Source: Siphonodentalium dalli (lineage: Eukaryota; Mollusca; Scaphopoda; Gadilida; Siphonodentaliidae). From it: 64,000 nt of DNA. Positions 36,360-48,289 of the stretch are shown piece by piece. The translations under genes were made by a program, and so were the position numbers. Each line of letters opens with the position of its first letter. The stretch's first letter is position 1. The notes beneath the pieces were generated by a model. It ran no database searches, was not told the DNA's origin, and was given only the letters and a program-made list of their open reading frames with translations. Location: positions 246,855,827 through 246,919,826 of the forward strand of contig CP136064.1 in assembly GCA_032622095.1 (NCBI GenBank), read 5' to 3'.

Positions 36360-37740
36360 AATCGGTACAAACACATTGTGTATGTAACACATTTATCTAC
36401 TATTCATGTGATAGAATCCACCACACAAATTACATTTTAAGAGTTTTATTTAAAGCCAAAGGTTACCTTTCTTGAGTAAATTCTCCCAACTTGCAAATGT
36501 ATCTGTGCCACATGATTAGCTCGATTTGCTAAATTTTCCCAACCTACTTGCAATTGAATGTGCATAATTCTAACGGAAATTTAATTTGATGAACAAAATC
36601 TCTTACACCTGCATTTTTGTATATACATCAGATAACGAGAGGCCGATCACGATCGGCAGATGTTTAACCCATACCTTGGCGATAGCGATTAGCTATTTTT
36701 ATAAATTTTATAAATCCTTACATCAACCTTTTCATGAGTGCTAAAGTTTCAACAATTCACACTTAATATAGTGATCATGTGAAAAATATTTAGTTATCAC
36801 ATTGTGTCAACAGGATTGGCGGAGGGTGTTAATATTTTTAAGCAAATAAACCAAATGACCCTCACTATGCAGGTTAGGGGTGTGTTCTTGTCAACTATGC
36901 CAAGAACTACATGTATAAACATAATCAATGGAAATATTTGAGTTATCAAATCGGATAGAATAGGGTTAATCTTACCCAAACTAATGAACTGATAAACACA
37001 AAATAGTCTATACAAAGCATGTCATTGGATTTAGAAACCCATACAATAAGTCAGTCTCAAGAATACCAGCACCATTAATATTACCCTGGAGCCCAAATGC
37101 AATGGAGGGAATTTCAAAATAAGACATTTCCTCTAATGATGAATATATAATTGGTGATTTATTGAAACCCTTACTGAACCTGGATCAAAGTGAAATGGAT
37201 AATATTATATCTGTCTATCGTATAATATGTGTCTATGGAATGGTTTAATTTTAATCCCAAATCCATGCAAATCAAAAGTGGATCACCATCAACCTGGACA
37301 TAATATAGGAGAATGATCAAATGAAAAGCATCAAAACCATATGATGTGTGGAGAGGGTTAATCATTTGCAATGACATCATATCATGGAACTGGGAATGTG
37401 TGGATTAATTTTTGTCTAAGATAAGACAACAGTGTATGTAGACAACAATGTCTGTAAAACATCCCTACAAAGTAACAATGGACTATTCCAATTTAATATT
37501 TTAGAATAGGTGTCCTATAGTGTTTACATAAACTTTAGTAATGAACCTGTTTCAGTAAAGGGGTTAACTTAATATTGCACAGAAAACAGAACTCCACCAG
37601 ATAGCCATCAATCAATTTGACATTAATATGATAACAAATCCTGCCAGCCAAGAGTACCACTATCAGGCTTTATAGCATGTCCCTATTGATAATTAACTCA
37701 TTTCAACTACACACATCGTCTGATAGATATGTTCTCTTAA
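36360..37740. other. non-coding intron sequence
   Basis: Intron between exons 13 and 14. No exon, RNA gene or repeat that I can name. Confidence 0.45.
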
Positions 37741-37744
37741 AATT

Positions 37745-37995
37745 CCCAGCAGTAATTACTTGAATTATAAAGGGTCATAACTCTGTTAAAATATATTCGA
37801 ACTCTATCTGTACTTTGGGCTGAGAAATTCATATACAAAATTTAGTTCTGATCAGATAGAAAATGTTCGAGTTATCGCACCATGTGTAAAGTGTCTACGG
37901 ACAGACAGACAGACGACGGACGGACTGACTAACGACGAGTGGTCAATCCGGACGTCGACACTATGTTTACCATATTATGGTATGGGTAAACATAA
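37745..37995. repeat. dispersed repeat ending in GACGGACGGAC and a GTTTACC palindrome
   Basis: Contains AAAGGGTCATAACTCTG, ACAGACAGACAGACGACGG and ends in ATGTTTACCATATTATGG followed by TATGGGTAAACAT, an inverted end. Resembles in style the arrays at 19.9-20.4 and 48.3-49.1 kb. Confidence 0.5.
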
Positions 37996-38164
37996 CAACT
38001 ACTTTGTTATAGTTTGCAAGAATATACGATGTTCATTGGAATGTTTTGCACATAATTGCATGTGACGGCAGTTCATTCATTGATTTTGAACCAGTCAAGG
38101 ACGTCATGAGCACCTTCTATCTAACTGCAGTTCTAATACAGATGTTTTAATCGCCAATTTTATC

Positions 38165-38342
38165 AGGGAATTTCATAGGAAATAGTAGATTTATACAGAA
38201 TATGTAGCTAGTATCGTCGCTTAAGCTGTTTATGACCGTGAGGGGGATTTGAGCATCTATTGGGCGAGGCTCTGCGGAGTCCAATAGATGCCAAATCCCC
38301 CAAGCGGACATAAACAGTTTAAGCGACAATATTAGCCACATA
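38165..38342. repeat. foldback repeat
   Basis: GTCGCTTAAGCTGTTTATG and GGGGGATTTG with CATCTATTGG pair with their inverted copies ending near 38322, around CGAGGCTCTGCGG. The outer part (TATGTAGCTAGTAT) pairs less well. Confidence 0.7.
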
Positions 38343-39104
38343 TTTTATTTATCCATTGCACAAAACTTGCCTTTTGTGAAGTAAATCTGACATTTTCCTC
38401 AGTTTTACATTCGTTACTTCGACGACGCCCCCTTACATTTATTAGGTCAAGCAAATTAATTAGCATTCATGACGTGAAAAAACCGGAGTGCAGCTTAGAG
38501 CGAAATAGTTTTTTTGTTATAGGTATTCTAAGCTGGCCTTGTACTAATGGTTTATAGATGTTTAGGGATCGAAAACACATATTTGTTAAAACATTTTGTA
38601 TCAATTGCGGTGATTTATGGATGATAAAAACATCCCAAAATCACAATGACATCATTTAGGTCGGTTGACGTCCCTAGTAACCTGCGCAATTTGCATATGC
38701 AATTACGTCATGAAAGTAGTACTAACCTAATAAAGTTACGTTGACCTAATAAAGCTACATTGACTTTATAAACAAAATGTATATTAGGCAGGCTTTATGT
38801 AGGCAATAGAGGTAGTGAGCGGTGGATATATAGCCATATGATGTGTCGCAAACCAGGAACATACTAGTCCAGAAAATTGTGAGGACACGCGGCTAGGCCC
38901 TTTAAAAAAAAATTTAGTGGTCCGTGATAATAAATTTCTACATGATTACATTCAAAACGCAAATTTGGATATTATTGTGATAGTTCGGAATCAAGATTAA
39001 TGAAGGTCATGCACCCATCAAGTGATTAACGAATTTGCTCTTACTTACCATCAGTGATCTAACTAGAACAGGATCATAAGAGTTTACTAACCAAATTAAT
39101 GACT

Positions 39105-39370
39105 TTAACCCTATCTTCACTAACTACTCATTACTCATTGTTCAATAGTTGTCCTTTAGGAAATGTTCAGATAATAAGTTCAACAAACGACCATAGGAGT
39201 TTGTTGAACTTTATTATTTGATCACTTCCCTTTAAATAGGACTCCTTCTGCATTTTTATCTGTCGTCTGCTTATTTTTCCTGAACATCCCTCCAGATGAA
39301 TAATAGACCGATCCAAGGTGTACTTTTATTACTGAATGGGAGAATCCATTTTGTTTAGAAATGGGTAATA
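39105..39370. mobile_element. TTAA element type K
   Basis: Left TTAA then CCCTATCTTCACTAA. Contains GAAATGTTCAGATAATAAGT, a short inverted pair around CCATAGG, and TCCAGATGAATAATAGACC. Ends near GGGAGAATCCATTTTG without a clean right TTAA. Related copies: 41020, 49271, 54823 and 60311. Confidence 0.65.
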
Positions 39371-39424
39371 TCTGTAACATCATGAGAGTTTCATAAGGAG
39401 GATATAAAGGTAATGATCACTTAC

Positions 39425-39562
39425 TCTTGGTCCCATTGGACCTCTTGCTCCTTGAGATCCTCTCGGTCCTGGAAGTCCGTTCTGTGTGATACCGCCGTTT
39501 TCTCTGGTAGATGTTCCAGGATATCCGGGTGGACCAGCATTGCCGGGTTCACCTTTAGAACC
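39425..39562 (-). CDS. multiplexin exon 13: collagen repeats with mid-exon break
   Basis: 46 residues. Five triplets (GSK GEP GNA GPP GYP), a 13-residue break GTSTRENGGITQN, then six triplets (GLP GPR GSQ GAR GPM GPR). The acceptor is TTTCAG and the donor AGA|GTAAGT, phase 0. The Ser/Thr- and Asn-containing break is a plausible exposed site, but I see no N-glycosylation sequon in it. Confidence 0.93.
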
Positions 39563-39944
39563 CTGAAAATTTAAAGGAATTTCTATCAATATCTGATATC
39601 TACATAGTATGTGTGTTTCACATTCTGACTGGTCAAATTCTGATTAAATTATCAGTTTCATATCCCAATAAAGCACACTATGAAACAAACCGGTATTATG
39701 AGCCCAAAATGTATCAACACTTCATATGTAGAAGTTAAGTTAATATGTTTTTAATATTAATATTTTTGCTTAGTTTTATGAAATGGTACATTATACATAC
39801 ATTGTTGTTGATCTGAAATTTGTCCTACACTTTTCAGTCATAAACCAATACAGAAAATAGTTAGTTCTGTTGAAACAGATGTTATCATCTGAAAATGACC
39901 TTAAGTACAGACAGTAAATGTGAAAAGTTTTGTAGAACACATAC

Positions 39945-39979
39945 CCGATGGCCTCCTCTTCCGTGTCTACCATCTTCAC
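39945..39979 (-). CDS. multiplexin exon 12: 35-bp micro-exon
   Basis: A very small exon, GT plus eleven codons, giving with the G from exon 11 the four triplets GED GRH GRG GHR. The acceptor is CTACAG, preceded by a long pyrimidine run on this strand, and the donor is CGG|GTATGT. Its length is not a multiple of three, and skipping it would leave the G of exon 11 joined to GGT of exon 13, a frameshift, so constitutive inclusion is expected. It is supported by phase fit on both sides and by triplet register. Confidence 0.86.
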
Positions 39980-40100
39980 CTGTAGCGGGAAAAAAAAAAG
40001 AAAAGAAAAAAGATGAAATCAGCACAAGACGAAACTCATAACTAGTTTCAGTTAAAGCTCAAAGAGCTTTATATTGCAGTGTTATTGTAAACAACTGGCA

Positions 40101-40910
40101 TTAAAGGACCACTTAATTTTTGAACCCTATATTATATACCATTTGAAAGAGGAAGATCCAAAAAATTGTATTATCAACTTATTCGGTGTAATAAACTGTG
40201 AACATGTTGTTTTTGTTGAGATATCGACTTGTGTTTCAATATTTTCAATGGACGGGGACTAACTATATCTTAAGATATAGAGTTATTCCCATTCCATTGA
40301 AAATACATTTTTAGTTTAAATTCTGTTGCATTCTGGGAGCCATAATGGGGGAAATCTTTCTATGATTTCAACCTTTTTCTATTTCTCTGGGGGGAACTTC
40401 TGAGACACAGATGTTTCAAATGGTGATGAAATATATAGAGAGTAATCAATTGGTTCCAAGAATTATGTTAAATAATTCACGAGAGGTGAGAAACGCGTTA
40501 GCGCACGAGTTTCTTAATCAAATGTCTCTCATCTCGAGTGAATTATTGAACTTAATTCTCGGACTAATTGATTACTCTATTTATTACACTTGTACATCAA
40601 TTTGGTTCGCCAAATATGATTAAAAACACACAGAATTAATGCATGAATATCCTGATGTGGAGAAAGATCAATCATAAAAAATTCAGTCTAGATCAGTAAG
40701 CGACTTAACGTCAATGACGTCACAGGAAATGACGTAATTCACTAGTGACATTACCATTTTCAATTAACAGCGTTTTCAATGGAAATCGCGCATAGGAGTG
40801 TAATAAAGTATTGTAATCATATTTTACGGCATAGTTTGTTGTTAAAACCATATATCAAGGCACTATAAAAATAATAATTGGTGACTCGAAAATTAAATGT
40901 GCCTGTAAAT
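40101..40910. mobile_element. TTAA element type E with nested foldback O
   Basis: Left end TTAAAGGACCACTTAATTTT matches the ends at 13072 and 53971. It contains ATTTTCAATGGACGGGG and its inverted partner near 40290, foldback O at 40437-40590, and a decayed right end (GAAAATTAAATGTGCC) near 40880. Confidence 0.55.
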
Positions 40911-41019
40911 GAGGCGACGTGCTATTTTTGTAATTTTCAGTGCTAGGCCACTGGTTTTACAATACCAGATATTTTGAGCAATTCAATACCATAGCTGAAG
41001 AATGGATTGAAACAATAAC

Positions 41020-41165
41020 CCTTTCTTTACTAAATACCCATTGACGAGTATGTACGTAGTGTTTTCTTAGGAAATGTTCAGATAATAAGTTCAACAAACG
41101 AACAAATTTATAATCTGAAATTTTCCCACAAATGAATATGAATCATACTGCTCTTGTATTATCTG
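41020..41165. mobile_element. TTAA element type K, left half
   Basis: ACCCTTTCTTTACTAAATACC then GAAATGTTCAGATAATAAGT, broken at 41165 by a type A element. The continuation (CTGTCTGTCATCTAC, CCCCTCCAAATGAATAATAG) appears after 42069 and again after 42459. Confidence 0.6.
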
Positions 41166-41565
41166 TTAACCCTTTACCCAACAAACCGGCCAAAACCGGC
41201 CAAATAAAGCTTCAACAGCCTAAAATATCTTCGGTCTGTCTAAATAGAACCATACAAATATGGGTATCATTGGAACCGGCTCCGTGACCACATTGTGATA
41301 GTTACAGTTATGCCCTGTGCCAATCCATTCTCTTATATATGCGAGTCGACCATAGGTCGCCTCGCATATATAAGAGAATGCATTGGCCTAAAAAAAATCT
41401 TTTTTTAACACGTTTTACCATTTTTTCTTACATTCTTTAACAATTTTATAATTTTTAATGTGTTAAGCCAATGCATTCTCTTATATATGCGAGGCGACCT
41501 ATGGTCGACTCGCATATATAAGAGAATGCATTGGCACAGGGCCCTTCTGTTGGGTAAAGGGTTAA
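41166..41565 (+). mobile_element. TTAA element type A, full length
   Basis: 400 bp, TTAA to TTAA, both core hairpins (about 41318-41386 and 41467-41534), nearly identical to 17786-18185. Inserted in element K. Confidence 0.88.
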
Positions 41566-41730
41566 TGTCGGCTCAGAATAGTGGGAGATATTGCCGGTTC
41601 TCAAAACCGCTCTTCCTCTATTCAATGTTTTGTGACAAATTGAAATTTCTTCGAGCATTCAATCAGGAGAGAGCTAGTCGCTGGCCTGGTCCTGTTCGGT
41701 TTGACAGATTTCAATTGTCAATTTTCAATT

Positions 41731-42510
41731 GTCTGGCAATACTTTGGAGTGTTTTATCAATAACAAATACAGAGGGTCTTTTCGTAGTCGAGTCGAGGCT
41801 AACAACCGAGTACTGAGGGAATACCCCAACATCTTTGGAACTAAGTGAGTCATCATAGGTCGCCTCGCATATATAAGAGAATGCATTGGCCTAAAAAAAT
41901 TAATTTTTTTAACACTTTTTACCATTTTTTCTTACATTCTTTAACAATTTTATAATTTTTAATGTGTTAAGCCAATGCATTCTCTTATATATGCGAGGCG
42001 ACCTATGGTCGACTCGCATATATAAGAGAATGCATTGGCACAGGGCCCTTCTGTTGGGTAAAGGGTTAATCTGTCTGTCATCTACTTTTATTACATGAAC
42101 ACCCCTCCAAATGAATAATACTTTGGCAATACTTTGGAGTGTTTTATCAATAACAAATACAGAGGGTCTTTTCGTAGTCGAGTCGAGGCTAACAACCGAG
42201 TACTGAGGGAATACCCCAACATCTTTGGAACTAAGTGAGTCATCATAGGTCGCCTCGCATATATAAGAGAATGCATTGGCCTAAAAAAATTATTTTTTTT
42301 AACACTTTTTACCATTTTTTCTTACATTCTTTAACAATTTTATAATTTTTAATGTGTTAAGCCAATGCATTCTCTTATATATGCGAGGCGACCTATGGTC
42401 GACTCGCATATATAAGAGAATGCATTGGCACAGGGCCCTTCTGTTGGGTAAAGGGTTAATCTGTCTGTCATCTACTTTTATTACATGAACACCCCTCCAA
42501 ATGAATAATA
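41731..42510. repeat. 390-bp tandem duplication, two nearly identical copies
   Basis: 41731-42120 and 42121-42510 match base for base apart from the first few bases and one A/T change in the spacer (ATTAATTTTTTT versus ATTATTTTTTTT). Each copy holds GGCAATACTTTGGAGTG, a type A element lacking its left end and left hairpin arm, and the K fragment. So little divergence means a very recent event (or an assembly artefact). Confidence 0.9.
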
Positions 42511-42787
42511 GACCTTTCCAATGTATACTTTTCAGGGACCAGCCAAGAGGGGTATCAAATTGGGAGTCACTTAAACATTTGGTTTTTATTGAGTAGTGGG
42601 CTGTTATCAGGGTTAACAATGGCTGAAGTTCAATTTAGTTGAGATGGCTAGTTGTTATGGCTACAGTTCAAATTTCAATAATTGTTATGTTCGCCATCTA
42701 TTAAAGAGAATCCAAATAGAAATAGAAGTCCACTTCATATGCAAACTGCTTCACGAATTTCATTGAATATATCTATGGTATACACAC

Positions 42788-42863
42788 CCCTTTCACCCTT
42801 TGGACCAATGACCTGTGGATATCCATCTGCTTGGTTTCCGTCTCCTGAATCACCCTTCTCACC
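42788..42863 (-). CDS. multiplexin exon 11: interrupted collagen repeats, phase-1 end
   Basis: 25 codons plus one base: GEK GDS, then a 13-residue break GDGNQADGYPQVI, then GPK GER and the first G of a glycine codon. The acceptor is TTTCAG. The donor G|GTGTGT leaves phase 1, which fits exon 12 (starting GT) and gives an unbroken Gly. It is the only phase-1 junction seen inside the window. Confidence 0.9.
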
Positions 42864-42944
42864 CTGAAAACATTAACGAGCATAGTAATTTTAATTCACA
42901 CTTTTTGAAGGAATCCACACCACTTGGAGTGGTCCAGGTTACAT

Positions 42945-43207
42945 TTGAACCCTTTCATGAAGGGAGCAATGCTGGTGCAGCATTAAAAATCTGTGCCAGT
43001 GTATTCTCTTATAAATGTGAGTCTCCCATAAGGAGGCTCACATATATAAGAGAATGCACTGGCTTACACGGTCAAGGTAAATATTGTTAGGTCAATGTAT
43101 TCTCTTATATATGCAAGGCTCCCTATGGGAGACTCGCATATATAAGAGAATGCATTGGCACAGGGTTTTCAAAAAATTTCAGGAAGCTCCAGTCATGGAA
43201 GAGTTAA
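42945..43207. mobile_element. TTAA element type C
   Basis: Left end TTGAACCCTTTCATGAAGGG (TTAA mutated to TTGA), right end CATGGAAGAG then TTAA. Two hairpins at about 42991-43063 and 43092-43160. About 80 bp from the exon 11 acceptor (42864). Confidence 0.8.
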
Positions 43208-43706
43208 ATCAAACATATCCTGGCTTTCACTTTCAGGGCTGTGAACCTACTCAAATTGTGCATCTAAATCTCACCTGGTGTTGACACATTCCGATTAGGT
43301 ACATGTATAACTAGTCGATAACAAAACACATTTATGACGGGTGAGAGGACTTGCATAATGCAGTCCGAGCATTCTACCCGGCCTTTGGACGGAAACGGCT
43401 CAACACATTTATGACACATTTGGTCTTACAGTGGGATAGACAAATACACATGTGTTGACATAAGCTGGTCATTCATTGCATGTAATAATAATATTGACCA
43501 CGGGAGCTATGTGTGACTGGCTAACTCCGGTAGTAATTTAACCTAATCCTTTGGATCAGTGAAGGTCAAGAATTTATCTTCTGACTCTACATGGGAAGAC
43601 CCAGGTTTCAGTAATTAAATACATTTGGTAATTTATAAATGCAATTTACGCAGTTATAACAAACTCTTTTCACGGATTGATTGGGGAACATGATTCTGTA
43701 CAGTGC

Positions 43707-43945
43707 CAAGCCTTGAAATAGCGTGTCTGTCATTTGCAGAATGAGGTCCCCAGAGGGTGAAATTAGTGATGCTACCCCACATAGTGGGCTAGCATCACTA
43801 AATTCACCCTCTGGGAACCTCATTCTGCTGAGGTGTAAGCAGAATGAGGTCCCCAGAGGGTGAATGCGGGGCAGCATCACTAAATTCACCCTCTGGGGAC
43901 CTTATTCTGCAAATGACAGACACCCTATTTCAATTTCAAGGCTTG
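43707..43945. mobile_element. element G, two tandem hairpins, 8-bp target duplication
   Basis: Ends CAAGCCTTG and CAAGGCTTG flanked by TACAGTGC at 43699-43706 and 43946-43953. Inside are two GAATGAGGTCCCCAGAGGG hairpins back to back without the long spacer. Together with 12145-12295 this fixes the target duplication at 8 bp. Confidence 0.85.
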
Positions 43946-44864
43946 TACAGTGCAACTCTACTATACATAGCATTTGGCCACAGATATAATCCCTACATCA
44001 TAATTTGATAAAAAATAGTGGCAATATATCACGCCTGGCAATTTCAACAATCGTGTTTTCTATAGCTTCTATAAGTTATTAAACTAATGATATATCCTGA
44101 CGACTCATCTCATATACTGCAAAAACCTAACACCGTACAGATTTGTTTTCAATGAGATTTTTGTCGATAAAATTTCTTGCCTTGAAATATGGTGACCAGA
44201 GCTGTTAAGTTTCATGGATTGCCATAACGAAAAACCCCATAATACAGATAAGTGCCCATTTCTCCCACATGTGGCCCCAATAAATACATCTGATTTTCGT
44301 TGGTAAAATAGACAGGAATGCACTTTGATTCCAGGGTAACAACCTTAATTGATTTTCACACTCTCCCAAAGCCATGATTGTGTCATGATGTGTGAAAATG
44401 CTGTATAAACAAAGACACTTCACAGGTGACCGCAGAAGTGAAAAATGACAGATATGACAATGTAAACAATAGAGGGGGGAATCTATATTTTTAAAAGGAT
44501 TTCCCTAGCTGCTGTAGCTTTCTACTGCGCATGTCTTATAAGCTACAGCCGGCAGGCTACAGCTGGCTACAGTCTGCGCGCTCAAATATGGCCGCTATTT
44601 CTCAGCTGTTAAAAGTGTTGTATTATTTTATATAACATGCTTGTTTCTCACATTAGCTGTATGAAACTCTGTTTTCATTTCTCAATATCAATATTAACTT
44701 TTTTTAACCCCGCCATTTCGAGATTGTTTTTCCTTGCATAAATGTGATTAATTGACAAAATGGATCTCAAATATCTAGTTATTAACCTCATCTGCTACAG
44801 CTCGTTAGATATCCTCTATATATTCAACTAGATAATTTATCAATTCCTGCAATTTGCATCATAC

Positions 44865-44987
44865 CTTTAATTTGAGGAGCATCCGTTCATCGATTTGACC
44901 GGCAGTACCTGGAAAGCCGCGTAGCCCCCTGGGTCCACCTCGTCCTTTGTCGCCCTTTCTTCCTCTCCACCCTCGACCATCTCGACC
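44865..44987 (-). CDS. multiplexin exon 10: basic collagen repeats, then non-helical tail
   Basis: 41 residues. It starts GRD GRGWR, an early break with a tryptophan, then GRK GDK GRG GPR GLR GFP GTA and a non-collagenous tail, GQIDERMLLKLK. The first half is strongly basic (eight Arg/Lys in 17 residues), which could bind glycosaminoglycan; this is inference. The tail looks amphipathic. The acceptor is TTCCAG and the donor AAG|GTATGA, phase 0. Confidence 0.93.
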
Positions 44988-45490
44988 CTGGAAGGAAGAA
45001 CATCAAATCTTTAACCCTTTCAGAAGTTAACCAATAATAATAAATAATTTATTTTGTACAACTTTAAAACAGACACTCTGTGAACCCTACCTTCTTACTA
45101 ATAGTACACAAATCAAACTTATTTATAATGTCTATCTACTGCCGAGCCCTGAATGTAAAAGACAAAACACAAATTTGAAATATATTACAGGGCCCAAAAG
45201 ATACAGCGGCAGGATGACATTCATAAAAGCCACGTGCTTACTGTTGGTCTCCCTCTCATTAGATACAAATTATATGCATAAATCCTCCAGCACTGTCATT
45301 CTATTACTCGGTCAACTCATGTATAAACTGTTCATGTTATTATAAATGGGAAATAAACAATGTTTAATCCAAAACCACATGATCAGTGCTCTAAAACAGT
45401 TTACATAGTGGATATTTGTAAACAATGAACAATAAAATTATCTAGATTTGAATTAAAAAGTTAAAAACAACTAATAAAATATGGGACCAT

Positions 45491-45890
45491 TTAACCCTTT
45501 ACCCAACAAAACGGCCAAAACCGGCCAAATAAAGCTTCAACAGCCTAAAATATCTTCGGTCTGTCTCAATAGAACCATACAAATATGGATATCATTGGAA
45601 CCGGCTCCTTGACCACATTGTGATAGTTACAGTTATGCCCTGTGCCAATGCATTCTCTTATATATGCGAGTCGACCATAGGTCACCTCGCATATATAAGA
45701 GAATGCATTGGCCTAAAAAAAATCTTTTTTTAACACTTTTTACCATTTTTTCTTACATTCTTTAACAATTTTATAATTTTTAATGTGTTAAGCCAATGCA
45801 TTCTCTTATATATGCGAGGCGACCTATGGTCGACTCGCATATATAAGAGAATGCATTGGCACAGGGCCGTCCTGTTGGGTAAAGGGTTAA
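45491..45890 (+). mobile_element. TTAA element type A, full length
   Basis: 400 bp, both TTAA, core hairpins at about 45645-45713 and 45795-45862. The right end has GGGCCGTCCTGTTGGG instead of the usual GGGCCCTTCTG. Confidence 0.88.
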
Positions 45891-46336
45891 ATGTTAGAAC
45901 TAGAGTTCAACAATAAAAGCGCTGAGACGTGGCCAAGAATATACAGATGTGAGCACTAAAATCAAATAAAACTAATTGATGAAGAAAGATAAGAGCGCGT
46001 GGATGTGAGTATTATAAGAATAACAATAAGATTTCAGAAATTTAAAGGGATACTGTACTCAAATGTTGTTGTTGGTTTCTATAGTCTCAGAGTCATAGAA
46101 TAAGGTAACCAGATTTCCATTATTTGAAAGTCTGTTGAGTACGAAGTAATGTTATGGATGGCAGATTAGCCAGAATGTGAAAATACAAATTGTCATTGTC
46201 AAGTAATTTTTGTAAAATATTCAAGCAAATGTATCAAATAAATGTTATAATATATGTTTACTTGTCCCATATACTATATATGCCATTTAAAGTTAGAAGT
46301 TCTTGATCTAAAGCATACCTATCAATACTACTCCTA

Positions 46337-46550
46337 CAGTAATATCCTAAATAAACAACCCCTAAACCACAGCAGAATTATTAGTAATTTTTCAGGATTT
46401 AGTTGGAAATATGGCTTGTTGCCATTCATCGGAAAGCTCTCAGTGAGAGCTTTCTGATGAATGGCAACAAGCCATATTTCCGACTAAATCCTGAAAAAAT
46501 TTCCCATAATTCTGCTGTGGTTAAAGGATCATATACTTTGGGCATTACTG
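46337..46550. mobile_element. mariner-like foldback L
   Basis: 214 bp between TA dinucleotides; GGCTTGTTGCCATTCATC arms around CTCTCAGTGAGAG. It lies about 30 bp beyond the exon 9 donor (46581-46582). Confidence 0.83.
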
Positions 46551-46582
46551 TATGTCAATGACAATTATTATTTAGAACTTAC

Positions 46583-46690
46583 AGGGAAACCAGGCATTCC
46601 CATTTGACCCTTCCGTCCAGATAGCCCAGACAAACCATCACGGCCAGGAAGTCCGTCCTTTCCAGCAGGTCCTATTGGACCAATCTCACC
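46583..46690 (-). CDS. multiplexin exon 9: twelve perfect Gly-X-Y triplets
   Basis: Exactly 108 bp and 36 residues: GEI GPI GPA GKD GLP GRD GLS GLS GRK GQM GMP GFP. It is pure triple helix without a break. The 108-bp size equals twice the 54-bp exon unit familiar from collagen genes. The acceptor is GTACAG and the donor CCT|GTAAGT, phase 0. Confidence 0.94.
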
Positions 46691-46875
46691 CTGTACGGAA
46701 AAGAGGTAAAGTTGAAAAAATATATAGGACATAGACAAGGAAAGTCGTAACCGCATCAATGTCTTTCTACAGTTAAAGTGATGGGTGATCAAATAAAAAC
46801 GGAGAATAATCTGGCTAAAAGTAGTTATATTTTACGAACATTATATCCAAATTAACATGACACACCATCATTCTT

Positions 46876-47140
46876 ATATATTAATTAAATCTAGCGACTC
46901 TCGATGGATAAATCGTTTTCGTTAGTTTATTGCCGGTAGTTGCGTCCCGAATCGAGATGTAAATATTTACAATTCAGCATAGTTCAGACAATGTTTTCTA
47001 TGGAGTGGAACGGTTGATTTGCTTGGAATTTTCGGAGATTTTAGTATAATGCTACATTCCTCCAGTTAACATAGCCCTTGAATACTAACTGATCAGTTTC
47101 ACGCACCCGAATAAGTCCATAATATGTCTTTAATCCTTGC
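46876..47140. repeat. dispersed repeat J, reverse copy
   Basis: Reverse complement of the 5585-5865 repeat, with CGAGATGTAAATATTTACAA, TTTTCTATGGAGTGGAACG and GACTTATTCGG counterparts. Between 47141 and 48300 I see only non-coding intron. Confidence 0.65.
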
Positions 47141-48289
47141 ATGACAGGAGTTGCTCTAGTGCGTCACTAAACCCTTTGGACATTTATGTCGTTTACAGTA
47201 GTTTTAGGGTAACATTATATTATGTTACATAACATAAAAAAAGATGGATATTATTTTTATTATCTATTAATTGGTGCTTTTAATAATGTTGGTTGTCTGA
47301 TTTGTTTGTTACAACATGCGATGGCTAAAATATTACTCAGTTTATTTGCATGGATATGACATCATATATGACATACCCACCAATCAAAGTGTTAAGAATG
47401 AGTATCACCATTGTAAACCAGTCTGATTAATATTGCACAAACTATTTTTTTCTGTTGCAAATTTTCTCATTACAATTATGCTGATGTTTGTTATTTAATA
47501 AAATAATGGAGGTATATAGGCGGTCATACAATTTAATTTTGAAGGTGAGAAAAAGTAATCATTTGCAAGAAACTGATAAATCTTAGAGGTGGATTATCTC
47601 TTCCACAACATGATCTATACAGTTTCCTAGGTATCAAATAATAAATATGAATCAAAGATCCCAGTCCGGAAACGCGTATTATCAATTAATATATATATAT
47701 TTTTTTCGTATAAAATAACTTTGTGCTGTTCATTAATGGTCCCTGATATTCATGACCATTTTTTTTATTTGCATTTATTGGATATTTTAAGTTATTGTAT
47801 TCATTGAAAATAAGCATATGGTACACTCTAGGTCTTTTCTTCTTGATTCGCACTTAATATTACAATAGACACAATCAATCGGAGACATTTTGCGACTCGC
47901 ATTCGTTCGGAGCACCACACTGGAGGCCTCTATCTAAAAGTTCTATTTATAGAACAAAGAAGTGTCCCATTAATTGAATAAAATAATATCAAAATAAAAT
48001 CAATATTAATTGATAGAATCATTTCTGGGCAGGGATTTCCAACTCATACATATTATTTGGAACCCAGGAATCTATCTAAATTTTTTTATATAAAGAGATA
48101 ATCCATCTATAACAAGAGATGGACTGTCGTCCGGCGCATACCCCCTCGTTGCATACTGCCTAGTGTGGGCACATCTATAACTTATGATGGCTATACTCAG
48201 ACATATGGCCCCAGAAATCAGCATTTTCATATAAACAAAGATAACTATAGAACAAAAAACCAAAACAAACTTTTAAATGTGCCATTAAA

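Noticed and set aside
36118..36360. Plus-strand ORFs opposite collagen exons (also 52557-52844, 58460-58690, 59533-59823)
   Set aside because: They are antisense shadows of Gly-X-Y exons; the minus strand has matched splice sites and phases.
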